Shown: piece by piece, positions 18,287 through 26,493 of the stretch | Numbering within the stretch: the first letter of the stretch is position 1 | Layout: each line of letters begins with the position of its first letter | Assembly: GCA_018813285.1 (NCBI GenBank) | Contig: JAHJBY010000043.1 | Coordinates: 1 to 50,142 of the forward strand | Direction of reading: 5' to 3' | Source: Candidatus Omnitrophota bacterium | GTDB lineage: Bacteria > Omnitrophota > Gorgyraeia > Tantalellales > Tantalellaceae | Length of the DNA stretch: 50,142 nt | Translations under genes and position numbers: made by a program | Notes under the pieces: generated by a model | Seen by the model: the letters and a program-made list of their open reading frames with translations, nothing else | Told to the model about the DNA's origin: nothing | Databases searched by the model: none

Positions 18287-18739
18287 ATGACGCAGAAGGG
18301 GCCGGTAGTATCGAATCGACAGGCTTTTCGTGATTTCAAGATAGAGAAGATCTTTGAAGCCGGTCTTCAGCTATTTGGTAATGAAGTAAAGTCTTTAAGA
18401 GCCGGCGAGGCCAACTTGAAAGGCAGTTTCGCGAAGGTCGATGGCGAAGAGATAGTGTTGCATAACATGCACATAAGCCCATATGAATTTTCGCGTGACG
18501 AACAAGATCCTCTTCGGCCGAGAAAACTTTTATTGCATAGATCCGAGATAAGGGCTATCATTACAAAAATAGCGCAGCGTGGATACACGCTTGTGCCGCT
18601 TAAAGTATATTTCCGGCGAGGTTACGCAAAAGTGGAGATCGGCCTTGCCCGGGGCAAGAAACAGTATGACAAACGCGCCTCGCTTAAAGAAAAGCAGGTT
18701 CGACGGGAGGTGGATCGAGAGGTCCGCAGCAGGCGATAG
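18287..18739 (+). CDS. smpB: SsrA-binding protein SmpB
   Basis: NRQAFRDFKIEKIFEAGLQLFGNEVKSLRAGEANLKGSFAKV, HNMHISPYEFS, DKRASLKEKQ. Confidence 0.97.
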   Translation: MTQKGPVVSNRQAFRDFKIEKIFEAGLQLFGNEVKSLRAGEANLKGSFAKVDGEEIVLHNMHISPYEFSRDEQDPLRPRKLLLHRSEIRAIITKIAQRGYTLVPLKVYFRRGYAKVEIGLARGKKQYDKRASLKEKQVRREVDREVRSRR

Positions 18740-18814
18740 ATAGGTTCTTTGACATAGCAATGGATACTTTTACAGAAGGAAGGAGAGTAATCTTTGAACC
18801 TTCATATATGAGGA

Positions 18815-19201
18815 GGGGGTGACAGGTCTCGACATGTTATCTTGATCCATTGAGCAGCATGCAGAGGTTGTCAGGTGGCCTCTTTAAAAACCTGGCAAAA
18901 AAAATAAATGCAGACTACAATCCAGTAGCTGACGCCGAGGCTATTTTAGCCGAAGGCACACTAGCTCCTCAATACGCAGGGGCGGGTTCATTATTTGGCG
19001 CTCTGGCCATCTAATTTAACCTTAAACTAAGCAGAGACGCCCGGAGTTTTATCTTCTGCCTCCGGGTCTGATCTAAGAAGGTTGCTTTCGGAAAGGCCCA
19101 GTTTACCAGGCCTTCCGGGAAAAGATAAGGGTAGACTAAGCATGTAGATACTCGTTGGGTAAGTTCCATGGACCCGGGTTCGAATCCCGGCACCTCCACC
19201 A
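18815..19201 (+). ncRNA. ssrA: tmRNA (SsrA) with an extended tag reading frame
   Basis: 5' GGGGGTG pairs with 3' CACCTCC(A)CCA; PK1 region GCAGAGGTTGTCAGGTGGCCTCTTTAAAAACCTGGCAAAAAAAATAAAT; GACTAAGCATGTAGA; T-arm GGGTTCGAATCCCGG; directly downstream of smpB. Confidence 0.95.
19187..19201 (+). repeat. att-like direct repeat, copy 1 (tmRNA 3' end CCGGCACCTCCACCA)
   Basis: Identical 15-mer at 19900-19914. Confidence 0.85.
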
Positions 19202-19403
19202 TTTAAAACCAAAAGCGGAAGAGAATAAACTCTCCTCCGCTTTTTTGTTTTAAATGTCTGCAATGCCTTCGGCATTCCAGGTTTATTCGGCTCGTCGCAT
19301 TTTGTGAATAAATTCAAAAAATACTCCTCACCTCATAAACTTGTGTAGGCACCGGGGTCCCTCGGTCTGGTTGTACAGGGTTGTATCTTCAGACCTCGGT
19401 CTC
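19196..19403. repeat. Direct repeat of about 208 bp, copy 1
   Basis: CCACCATTTAAAACCAAAAGCGG...GGTCTGGTTG...TCAGACCTCGGTCTC recurs with few differences at 19561-19768. Confidence 0.9.
19211..19246 (+). terminator. Intrinsic terminator downstream of ssrA (copy 1)
   Basis: AAAAGCGGAAGAGAATAAACTCTCCTCCGCTTTTTT. Confidence 0.85.
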
Positions 19404-19438
19404 CCGGCACGCTGATATTTGAAAATAAACTTTGGGAA

Positions 19439-19560
19439 ATACAGTACCGTTTATCAGGGAAATACAGGAAAAAGGAAATACAGTACCGTTTATCAAATCA
19501 ATCCCACACCTGTACCTGGAAATACAGTACCGTTTATCAAATCAATCCCACACCTGTCCC
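19439..19560. repeat. Dispersed repeat family GAAATACAGTACCGTTTATCAAATCAATCCCACACCTGTACCTG (left cluster)
   Basis: Core ATACAGTACCGTTTATCA occurs three times here and again at about 21388. Confidence 0.9.
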
Positions 19561-19768
19561 CCACCATTTAAAACCAAAAGCGGAAGAGAATAAACTCTCC
19601 TCCGCTTTTTTGTTTTAAATGTCCGCAATGCCTTCGGCATTCCAGGTTTATTCGGCTCGTCGCATTTTGTGAATAAATTCAAAAAATACTCCTCACCTCA
19701 TAAACTTGTGTAGGCACCGGGGTCCCTCGGTCTGGTTGAATCCGGTTGTATCTTCAGACCCCGGTCTC
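19561..19768. repeat. Direct repeat of about 208 bp, copy 2 (includes a second terminator copy, 19576-19611)
   Basis: See copy 1; offset 365 bp. Confidence 0.9.
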
Positions 19769-19899
19769 GCGTTCTTCGCCGACGAAGTCCTTCGTAGCCC
19801 AATAAAATGTAAATAATTTGGCGAAGAAGGAAGGCGAAGGTTGATGCTGGGAGGGCGTTAAGCAATGCGACGAAAAGGAGCATTGTAGCCCGAGCAGTG

Positions 19900-19914
19900 C
19901 CGGCACCTCCACCA
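19900..19914 (+). repeat. att-like direct repeat, copy 2
   Basis: CCGGCACCTCCACCA, identical to the tmRNA 3' end. Confidence 0.85.
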
Positions 19915-19929
19915 GTATGTTTCAGCAGA

Positions 19930-19960
19930 AAGCCGATTTCAGTCACGAAGTCGGTTTTTT
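19930..19960 (+). terminator. Intrinsic terminator after the distal att-like copy
   Basis: AAGCCGATTTC-AGTCAC-GAAGTCGGTTTTTT. Confidence 0.8.
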
Positions 19961-20050
19961 ATGCTAATTATTCCGATGATTTGTGCATAAAATATTGTTG
20001 ATTTGTGCATAACGATATGGTATACTTGTAGCCATAAGAGGGAGGGAAGT

Positions 20051-21271
20051 ATGAAATATATTCCACGATGGCTAGAGGTAAGACTTGAAGGAGCTCTTCA
20101 GGCGAATCCGGTTATCGTTCTTACTGGGCCTAGACAGGTAGGGAAAAGTACACTTTTAGAATATGCCAATTTCTTAAAAGAGTGGAGATATTTAACTTTG
20201 GACGATCCTGACACGTTAGAACAGGCCAAAGAAGATCCCAAGGGACTTTTTTTGGAAAATAAACCTACGATAATTGATGAAGTCCAGAGATGTCCGGAAC
20301 TTTTGCTTACAGTTAAATATCTTGTTGATAAGTCTCGGCGATCTCGAAAATTCATACTTTCTGGATCCGGTAATATCTCTTTGCGACAGGCACCCAGAGA
20401 AACATTAGCAGGACGAGCCAGATATTTACATTTAACGGGTTTTGCTTTTAGGGAATTTCTTGGACTGTCTGCGCAAGGTATTTTTGATCAAATATGGGAG
20501 GGTGCTGATATTGAGGCTTCAAATGTCAAAGCGAGTTTCAATATGGATCATACCGTATGGCGAGGGGGTTTACCCGGTATTATTCTTTCCTCAAATGATA
20601 AAATAGCCCTAGAGCGCTTGAGTGGGTATGTTGATACATATATTCGTAGAGATATTCAAGATTTGGTTAAAGTGAGACATCCTCAGAATTTTCGCCGTTT
20701 AATGGAAGTTCTGGCAAAGTCGGCGGGTTGGGAATCTGTCCAGGAAGAATTATCTAAAGCTTGTGGGGAAACAAGAACCAATGTAAGTAGATATATTAGC
20801 CTTTTGAAAGATACGAATCTTTTGTATGATCTTAAGGGATATGTGTATAAAAATGAAAGAGCGTATAGACAGTCGAAGTATTTTTGGTTTGATTCCGGCA
20901 CCGCTTGTTTTCTTGCAGGTATTAGATCAACTAAGGATCTAAATAGACAAAGAGCAAGAGGAAGGTATTTGGAGAATTTTATTCTGCAACAGATATTGGC
21001 ATGGACTTCCTTGCAGATTGAAGAGCCGGAGATATTCTATTGGAAACCTAAAAACGCGGATGGAGAGGTTGATTTTGTGGTTACTTCAGTGGGAAAAGGT
21101 GTAGGAATAGAAGTAAAATCCTCAAAAGAGATCAAATTTAAAGATACTCGACATATGAGAAGTTTTCTTAAGGTCCATCCGGAAATTGAGAAGGGCATTA
21201 TAGTATATGCAGGTGAGAAGGTTTACCCGGTAGCTTCGAATGTTTATGCTGTTCCTTGGTTCGTTTTCTAA
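20051..21271 (+). CDS. AAA-family ATPase with DUF4143-like C-terminus (AAA_14)
   Basis: VIVLTGPRQVGKSTLL (Walker A), NKPTIIDEVQRCPELLLTVKYLVD (Walker B), FILSGSGNISL, REFLG, C-terminal EVDFVVTSVGKGVGIEVKSS nuclease-like fold. ATG at 20051 preferred. Confidence 0.9.
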   Translation: MKYIPRWLEVRLEGALQANPVIVLTGPRQVGKSTLLEYANFLKEWRYLTLDDPDTLEQAKEDPKGLFLENKPTIIDEVQRCPELLLTVKYLVDKSRRSRKFILSGSGNISLRQAPRETLAGRARYLHLTGFAFREFLGLSAQGIFDQIWEGADIEASNVKASFNMDHTVWRGGLPGIILSSNDKIALERLSGYVDTYIRRDIQDLVKVRHPQNFRRLMEVLAKSAGWESVQEELSKACGETRTNVSRYISLLKDTNLLYDLKGYVYKNERAYRQSKYFWFDSGTACFLAGIRSTKDLNRQRARGRYLENFILQQILAWTSLQIEEPEIFYWKPKNADGEVDFVVTSVGKGVGIEVKSSKEIKFKDTRHMRSFLKVHPEIEKGIIVYAGEKVYPVASNVYAVPWFVF

Positions 21272-21385
21272 GGCAAAAAGAGGGTTAGAAAGAATAAAAT
21301 AGAGGGTAATCTCTGAAAAAACGTAACTACTCAGGTGCCTTCCCCTTCCATGCAATTCCACGAAATTTCATAAAAAACTGGACTC

Positions 21386-21550
21386 AAAATACAGTACCGT
21401 TTATCAAATCAATCCCACACCTGTACCTGATCGCAATCCCACACCTGTACCTGATCGCAATCCCACACCTGTACCTGATTGCAATCCCACACCGGGTGAA
21501 AAGTTAAAGATAGACCCGTTCCCGGAATCAATCCCAGGCCTGTCCCCTTG
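21386..21550. repeat. Dispersed repeat family, right cluster (CAATCCCACACCTGTACCTGATCG tandem)
   Basis: ATACAGTACCGTTTATCAAATCAATCCCACACCTGTACCTG followed by tandem copies of ATCGCAATCCCACACCTGTACCTG, ending ATCAATCCCAGGCCTGTCCCC. Confidence 0.9.
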
Positions 21551-21729
21551 ATGGTGACGACGGTTTGAAAACATACCAATAACGACGGATAGTCGGTGTA
21601 CCATGTACCACGTGTTTTATTACTTTTTATTCCATCCTGAAATCACTACTGTCTCGTTGTTTGAAAAATATGTTTCATATCATCTTGCAGTATAGCCAGT
21701 TATACTAAAAATGACTTTTTTCGACTTGA

Positions 21730-21961
21730 AATCAGTTTACTGAGAAAATAACATTTGGAAACAGATCAGAGAAAAGCGCCCAAGTACATGATGTTGTAAT
21801 GAGCGTTCTGCAAGCGGCAAAATTAAATAATCCGGATTTTGTAAAGTCACTACACGATATCTTATTGCCGGATGGTAGGAATCCGTTTACAGAAATCCTT
21901 TCTTCTCCCAGAACTTGGGATAGGAGACACATCCCGATGATGTTTTCTTTCAAAAAATCGT
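21730..21961 (+). pseudogene. Possible C-terminal fragment of a transposase-like gene
   Basis: Open frame without clear start: NQFTEKITFGNRSEKSAQVHDVVMSVLQAAKLNNPDFVKSLHDILLPDGRNPFTEILSSPRTWDRRHIPMMFSFKKS*. Not in the ORF track; family (IS66-like?) is a guess. Confidence 0.35.
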
Positions 21962-22036
21962 AAAAATATGTTCACATACACGTGTTCGTCGACATGAGAA
22001 GCAGTGTGATATCATGCCTGAACCCGGTATTTTTGC

Positions 22037-22066
22037 TTGACGCGATCAAATCGTGAGGGGTACAAT
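22037..22066 (+). promoter_or_regulatory. Sigma70-type promoter of ligA
   Basis: TTGACG-N18-TACAAT. Confidence 0.6.
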
Positions 22067-22083
22067 GCAACAGGAAGGAAACC

Positions 22084-24093
22084 ATGCCGCAAAATATCAA
22101 GAAAAGAATAGACGAGCTCAGAAAACAGCTAAACAAGCATGGCCGGCTGTACTACACGCGGGGGGCTCCGGCGATCTCTGATTCCGAATATGATGAGATT
22201 TTGAGAGAACTGGAACGCCTGGAAAAATACCATCCCGAGTTTATGTCCCCGGATTCTCCGACGCGGAAGGTGGGACGGGCGGTTCGGGACGGTTATTCAA
22301 AGGTAAGCCATACCTCGCCAATGTTAAGTCTGGGAAGTGTTCACTCAGCAGAAGAATGCCGTAAGTTTGACGCGACATCCCGAAAGGAAATTGGGGCCTC
22401 AAAAGTAGATTACGCGTGTGAACCGAAACTTGACGGCCTTAGCGTAGAGCTTGTGTATGAAAACGGTATTTTCGTGCGCGGCGCGACCCGGGGAGACGGT
22501 TTAGTCGGTGAGGATGTGACGGAAAATATCAGAACCATACGTAATGTACCGAAAAAACTTACCGGTAAAAATCCCCCTGAACTGATAGCCGTGCGCGGTG
22601 AAGTTTTGATGCATATCAGGGATTTCCAAGAATTGAATAAAAGGCAAATTTCTATGGGGAAAACTCCCTTCGCCAATCCTCGAAACGCCGCCGCCGGATC
22701 TCTCAGACAACTTGATTTTAAGATCACAGCGGAGCGAAAACTTGATGTGTATTGTTACGGAATACTTGAATATTCATGTGATATGCCGGACACTCAGGAA
22801 GAAGCTGCTCGCCTGATAAGTGAGTTCGGTCTTAAAACAGCGCCGGACGCGCTTTATTGCCGCACAATAGACGATGCTGTCAAGTATCATCATGAACTCG
22901 AAGCTAAACGAGATGATCTCGACTATGAAATAGATGGTGTAGTGATTAAAGTAAACAGGTTCGCGTTCCAACAAAAGCTGGGTATGCGGACGACAAACCC
23001 GCGCTGGGCTGTCGCGTATAAATTTAAACCACGTAAAGAGATCACTCGCATCGAGGAAATAATTGTCCAGGTAGGGCGCACAGGGATTCTTACCCCCGTC
23101 GCTTTGCTGCAGCCGGTCGAGGTTGGTGGCGTAACTGTTTCACGGGCGACTCTTCACAATATGGATGAGATCGCGAGGCTCGATGTAAGAATAGGGGATT
23201 ATGTGAAGATACATAGAGCGGGGGACGTTATTCCTAAAGTTATCGAAGTGATATCCGCTAAACGGACCTGGAAAGAGAAAGTTTTTCATATGCCTGAAAA
23301 ATGTCCAAGCTGCGGTTCCGTTCTTGAAAAAGAAGACGTACATTATAGATGTCCCGGTGGATTTACCTGTCCCGCACAGGTTAAAGAAGCCATAACACAT
23401 TATGTCAGCAGATCAGCGGCGGATATTGAAGGCCTTTCCGATAGGACCGTTCAGCAACTGTATGAAGAAGGATTGGCAGGCAGTATCGCTGATATCTATT
23501 CCTTGAGACGGGAAGACATTTTGAAATTGGAAGGGTGGAAAGAAAAGAAAACAGATAATTTGCTATCGGCTATTGATGCTTCAAAAACTATCACTCTTGA
23601 CAGATTCATGTTCGGTCTTGGTATACGTAATGTCGGACAGCATATTGCCTCAGTGATCGCTGCGCGTTTTGGCAGCTTAAACGCGATAATGCGATCGTCA
23701 AGTGATGAGCTTATGGAGATCAAAGAAATAGGACCGGAAATAGCGGAGAGTGTTATAACTTTTTTTCATGACAAGAAGAATGTAAAACAAATAGAAGCCC
23801 TGGTAGATGCCGGGGTTCATGTGATCCAGAAAACGTCTAAAGGAAAATTTTCCGGTAAAAAAGTGATATTTACCGGAAGCCTTGGGTCTTTTAGCCGTTC
23901 CGAAGCGAAAAAACTTGTAGAATCCGAAGGCGGGGAAATCGCGTCAAGCGTCTCATCGGATGTCGATTTTGTTGTCGCGGGGGAAAAGGCGGGTTCCAAG
24001 TTGGACGCGGCGCGCAAGAAAAACATACCTGTCCTTACGGAGAAAGAGTTCCTCAAACTTACCGATCAGCCTTCAGCGAGGGCAAGAGGATAG
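22084..24093 (+). CDS. ligA: NAD-dependent DNA ligase LigA
   Basis: EPKLDGLSVELVYENG (KxDG), NPRNAAAGSLRQLD, Cys4 zinc finger CPSCGSVLEKEDVHYRCPGGFTCPAQ, HhH and BRCT domains. Confidence 0.97.
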   Translation: MPQNIKKRIDELRKQLNKHGRLYYTRGAPAISDSEYDEILRELERLEKYHPEFMSPDSPTRKVGRAVRDGYSKVSHTSPMLSLGSVHSAEECRKFDATSRKEIGASKVDYACEPKLDGLSVELVYENGIFVRGATRGDGLVGEDVTENIRTIRNVPKKLTGKNPPELIAVRGEVLMHIRDFQELNKRQISMGKTPFANPRNAAAGSLRQLDFKITAERKLDVYCYGILEYSCDMPDTQEEAARLISEFGLKTAPDALYCRTIDDAVKYHHELEAKRDDLDYEIDGVVIKVNRFAFQQKLGMRTTNPRWAVAYKFKPRKEITRIEEIIVQVGRTGILTPVALLQPVEVGGVTVSRATLHNMDEIARLDVRIGDYVKIHRAGDVIPKVIEVISAKRTWKEKVFHMPEKCPSCGSVLEKEDVHYRCPGGFTCPAQVKEAITHYVSRSAADIEGLSDRTVQQLYEEGLAGSIADIYSLRREDILKLEGWKEKKTDNLLSAIDASKTITLDRFMFGLGIRNVGQHIASVIAARFGSLNAIMRSSSDELMEIKEIGPEIAESVITFFHDKKNVKQIEALVDAGVHVIQKTSKGKFSGKKVIFTGSLGSFSRSEAKKLVESEGGEIASSVSSDVDFVVAGEKAGSKLDAARKKNIPVLTEKEFLKLTDQPSARARG

Positions 24094-24208
24094 AGGTGCG
24101 AGGCAGGGTCATTTACGGGTCAAGAACCACGAATCGCAAAAATTCGGCCTTACCGGCGTTTCTTTATGTCATGCATCTGATATGATCCCATAACGTGACG
24201 TGAGGGGG

Positions 24209-24404
24209 CTAATAGATCAAAATCCTCCCCAATCAAAGTTTTTCAACGCTATTTTTCTATCCTTTTGCAGGGTGTTAAAAAATTCACCCTCGAGATCTTT
24301 TTTGAGATCTTAACGCCGGGGTTCATACTTTAACACTATCCCCTTCAAAAGGTATAAAAATAATTAAAACTTTGAAATGGGTCACCTGAATTTTAATCTA
24401 TTAG
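24209..24404. mobile_element. MITE-like long hairpin element, copy 1 (196 bp)
   Basis: Terminal inverted repeats CTAATAGATCAAAAT / ATTTTAATCTATTAG with internal complementarity (e.g. CTATTTTTCTATCCTTTTG / CAAAAGGTATAAAAATA); near-identical element at 48960-49153. Confidence 0.8.
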
Positions 24405-24481
24405 TCCTTTCACGCACATAAATCTCCCTTCTTGCCTCTTACTTCTTTGCTTCTTTACTTCCTTCTTGCCCCTTGCCTCTC

Positions 24482-24749
24482 GCCTCGTGCCTCCCTCAGC
24501 GTATCGCTTTACCCATCACTCATCACTCTTCACTTCTCGCCCCGTGACCCATGCCCCTTGTCGTTTTGCGTCTCGCGTCTCGCGTTAATACACAACGCAT
24601 AACGCCGGGCGAGATGTCGTTCCGCGTTCCGCCTCTTGCCTTTCAATCTGTGGACTATCGACCGTGAACTGTGGACCGTGGACTATTTTGCCTCGTGCCT
24701 CCCTCAGCGTATCGCTTTACCCATCACTCATCACTCTTCACTTCTCGCC
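24482..24749. repeat. Low-complexity tract containing a 60-bp direct duplication (24482-24541 and 24690-24749)
   Basis: GCCTCGTGCCTCCCTCAGCGTATCGCTTTACCCATCACTCATCACTCTTCACTTCTCGCC occurs twice. Confidence 0.9.
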
Positions 24750-24929
24750 TCTCGCCTCGTGCCTCTCGCCTATTCACGATTCACGATTCACGATTCACGA
24801 TTTACCTCTCGCCTCCGTTTAGCGTATCGCGACACCGCAAACCTCAAACCGCGAACCGCAAGCCGCACACCGCGAACCGCAAACCTCAAAGCGCGAACCG
24901 CAAACCTCTTACCTCCACGAGTTATAAGT

Positions 24930-24958
24930 TTGACACTCCTACGCATTATAGCTATAAT
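24930..24958 (+). promoter_or_regulatory. Consensus sigma70 promoter upstream of lysS
   Basis: TTGACA-N17-TATAAT. Confidence 0.85.
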
Positions 24959-25037
24959 TGTGGTGTTAAAGTGTACCCGTATTATGCAGTATTCTCATTT
25001 TTATACTTGTTAACACAAAACGTGGAGAAAACAAAAG

Positions 25038-26489
25038 ATGGATGAGAACATAAAGAACGCCGAAGAGAAGAATGAACTCGTCGAGCAGAGGTATAAGAAC
25101 CTTCGGAAGTTGGAGGAATCAGGAATAGACCCTTTTGGCGGGAAATTCCCGGATACGGAAAAGGCAATATCGATAAAGAGTAATTTTTCTCCCTCCCGCA
25201 AGGTCCGCATGGCCGGCCGGATCATGGCCAAACGGACCATGGGTAAAAGCATCTTTATGGATCTTAAGGACTCTACCGGAAAAATACAGCTGTATCTTAA
25301 AAAAGACACAGTCGGCGAGGCCGCCTTTAACATTATCAAAGTACTGGACATAGGGGATATCGCCGGTGTCTCCGGCGAGCTTTTCAAAACTCATTCCGGA
25401 GAAGAGACTGTCCAGGTCACCGGATTTACGGTCTTGTCAAAATCGTTACGTCCGCTTCCGGAAAAATGGCATGGGCTCAAAGATGTTGAAGCGCGGTACC
25501 GCCGGAGATATGTCGATCTCATTGTTAACGATGCTGCCCGTGATATTTTCAAAGCGCGAGTAAATATTATCAAAAGCATACGAGAGTTATTAGATGGGCA
25601 GGGATTTCTTGAGGTGGAGACGCCGATGATGCAGCAGATAGCAGGCGGCGCGGCCGGTAAGCCATTCAAGACACATCATGAGGCCCTTGATATGGATCTC
25701 TTTTTAAGGATCGCGCCGGAGATATATCTCAAAAAATTGCTGGTTGGAGGATTTGAAAAAGTGTATGAGATAAATCGTTCTTTTCGGAACGAAGGCATCT
25801 CAACCCGGCATAATCCTGAATTTACCATGATAGAGGTCTATGAGGCATACTCTGATTGCGAGGGTATGATGAAACTTACCGAAGAACTCATCAGGCGAGC
25901 GGCTAAGACAGTTCTGGGTACGGAAAAATTTGAATATCAGGGGCGCCAGATCGATCTATCGCGTTGGAAGAGGGTTTCTTTCGAGGAACTCATGAAAGAG
26001 AATTATGGGATCAGCGTTAATGATCCGCTTTCCGCGTGGGTGGAGAAGTTGAAGAAAAAGGGGATCGAGATCGAAGGCGGCAAAGTCAGCAAGACACAAC
26101 TATTGAATATAGTGGGAGATCTGGTAGAACCGGAAGCGGAAAAGCATCCCGTTTTTGTAGTGGATATATTCAAAGAGTTGAGCCCTCTGGCTAAAGAAAA
26201 AAAAGACGCGCCCGGGATCACAGATCGTTTTGAGTTGTTTATCGGCGGTATGGAAATAGCGAACGCGTATTCTGAACTTAACGATCCGGTGGATCAGCGC
26301 CGCCGGTTCGTAGAACAGGCAAAAGAAGATCCTGAGGCCAGGATCGACGAGGATTTTATACGGGCGCTTGAATATGGCATGCCGCCCGCCGGCGGACTGG
26401 GTATAGGCATAGATCGCCTTACGATGATACTCACCGATTCGGCGAGTATACGAGAAGTGATATTGTTTCCTCAAATGCGTCCGGAATAA
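25038..26489 (+). CDS. lysS: Lysyl-tRNA synthetase, class II
   Basis: VRMAGRIMAKRTMGKSIFMDL, FLEVETPMMQQIAGGAAGKPF, FRNEGISTRHNPEFTMIEVYEAY, GLGIGIDRLTMILTDS. Confidence 0.97.
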   Translation: MDENIKNAEEKNELVEQRYKNLRKLEESGIDPFGGKFPDTEKAISIKSNFSPSRKVRMAGRIMAKRTMGKSIFMDLKDSTGKIQLYLKKDTVGEAAFNIIKVLDIGDIAGVSGELFKTHSGEETVQVTGFTVLSKSLRPLPEKWHGLKDVEARYRRRYVDLIVNDAARDIFKARVNIIKSIRELLDGQGFLEVETPMMQQIAGGAAGKPFKTHHEALDMDLFLRIAPEIYLKKLLVGGFEKVYEINRSFRNEGISTRHNPEFTMIEVYEAYSDCEGMMKLTEELIRRAAKTVLGTEKFEYQGRQIDLSRWKRVSFEELMKENYGISVNDPLSAWVEKLKKKGIEIEGGKVSKTQLLNIVGDLVEPEAEKHPVFVVDIFKELSPLAKEKKDAPGITDRFELFIGGMEIANAYSELNDPVDQRRRFVEQAKEDPEARIDEDFIRALEYGMPPAGGLGIGIDRLTMILTDSASIREVILFPQMRPE

Positions 26490-26493
26490 TAAA

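Noticed and set aside
18740-18814. TTGACA-like box upstream of ssrA as its promoter
   Set aside because: TTTGACA near 18751 has no acceptable -10 hexamer at 16-18 bp spacing, so no promoter was annotated.
19011-19317. Minus-strand ORFs over the tmRNA 3' end
   Set aside because: They are antisense to a well-supported tmRNA; GGAGIRTR-type peptides are typical false ORFs over tRNA-like ends.
19203-19899. Group I/II intron or integrase gene inside the ssrA-adjacent insertion
   Set aside because: No ORF with integrase, maturase or homing-endonuclease motifs and no recognisable intron core; only repeats and terminators are visible.
21404-21604. Minus-strand ORF with GTGVGLRSGTGVGLRS repeats
   Set aside because: Translation of the CAATCCCACACCTGTACCTGAT tandem repeat; not a credible protein.
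24636-25045. Two overlapping plus-strand ORFs of about 125 aa before lysS
   Set aside because: Composed of translated low-complexity repeat (TANRKPHTANRKPQ); they overlap the lysS promoter.
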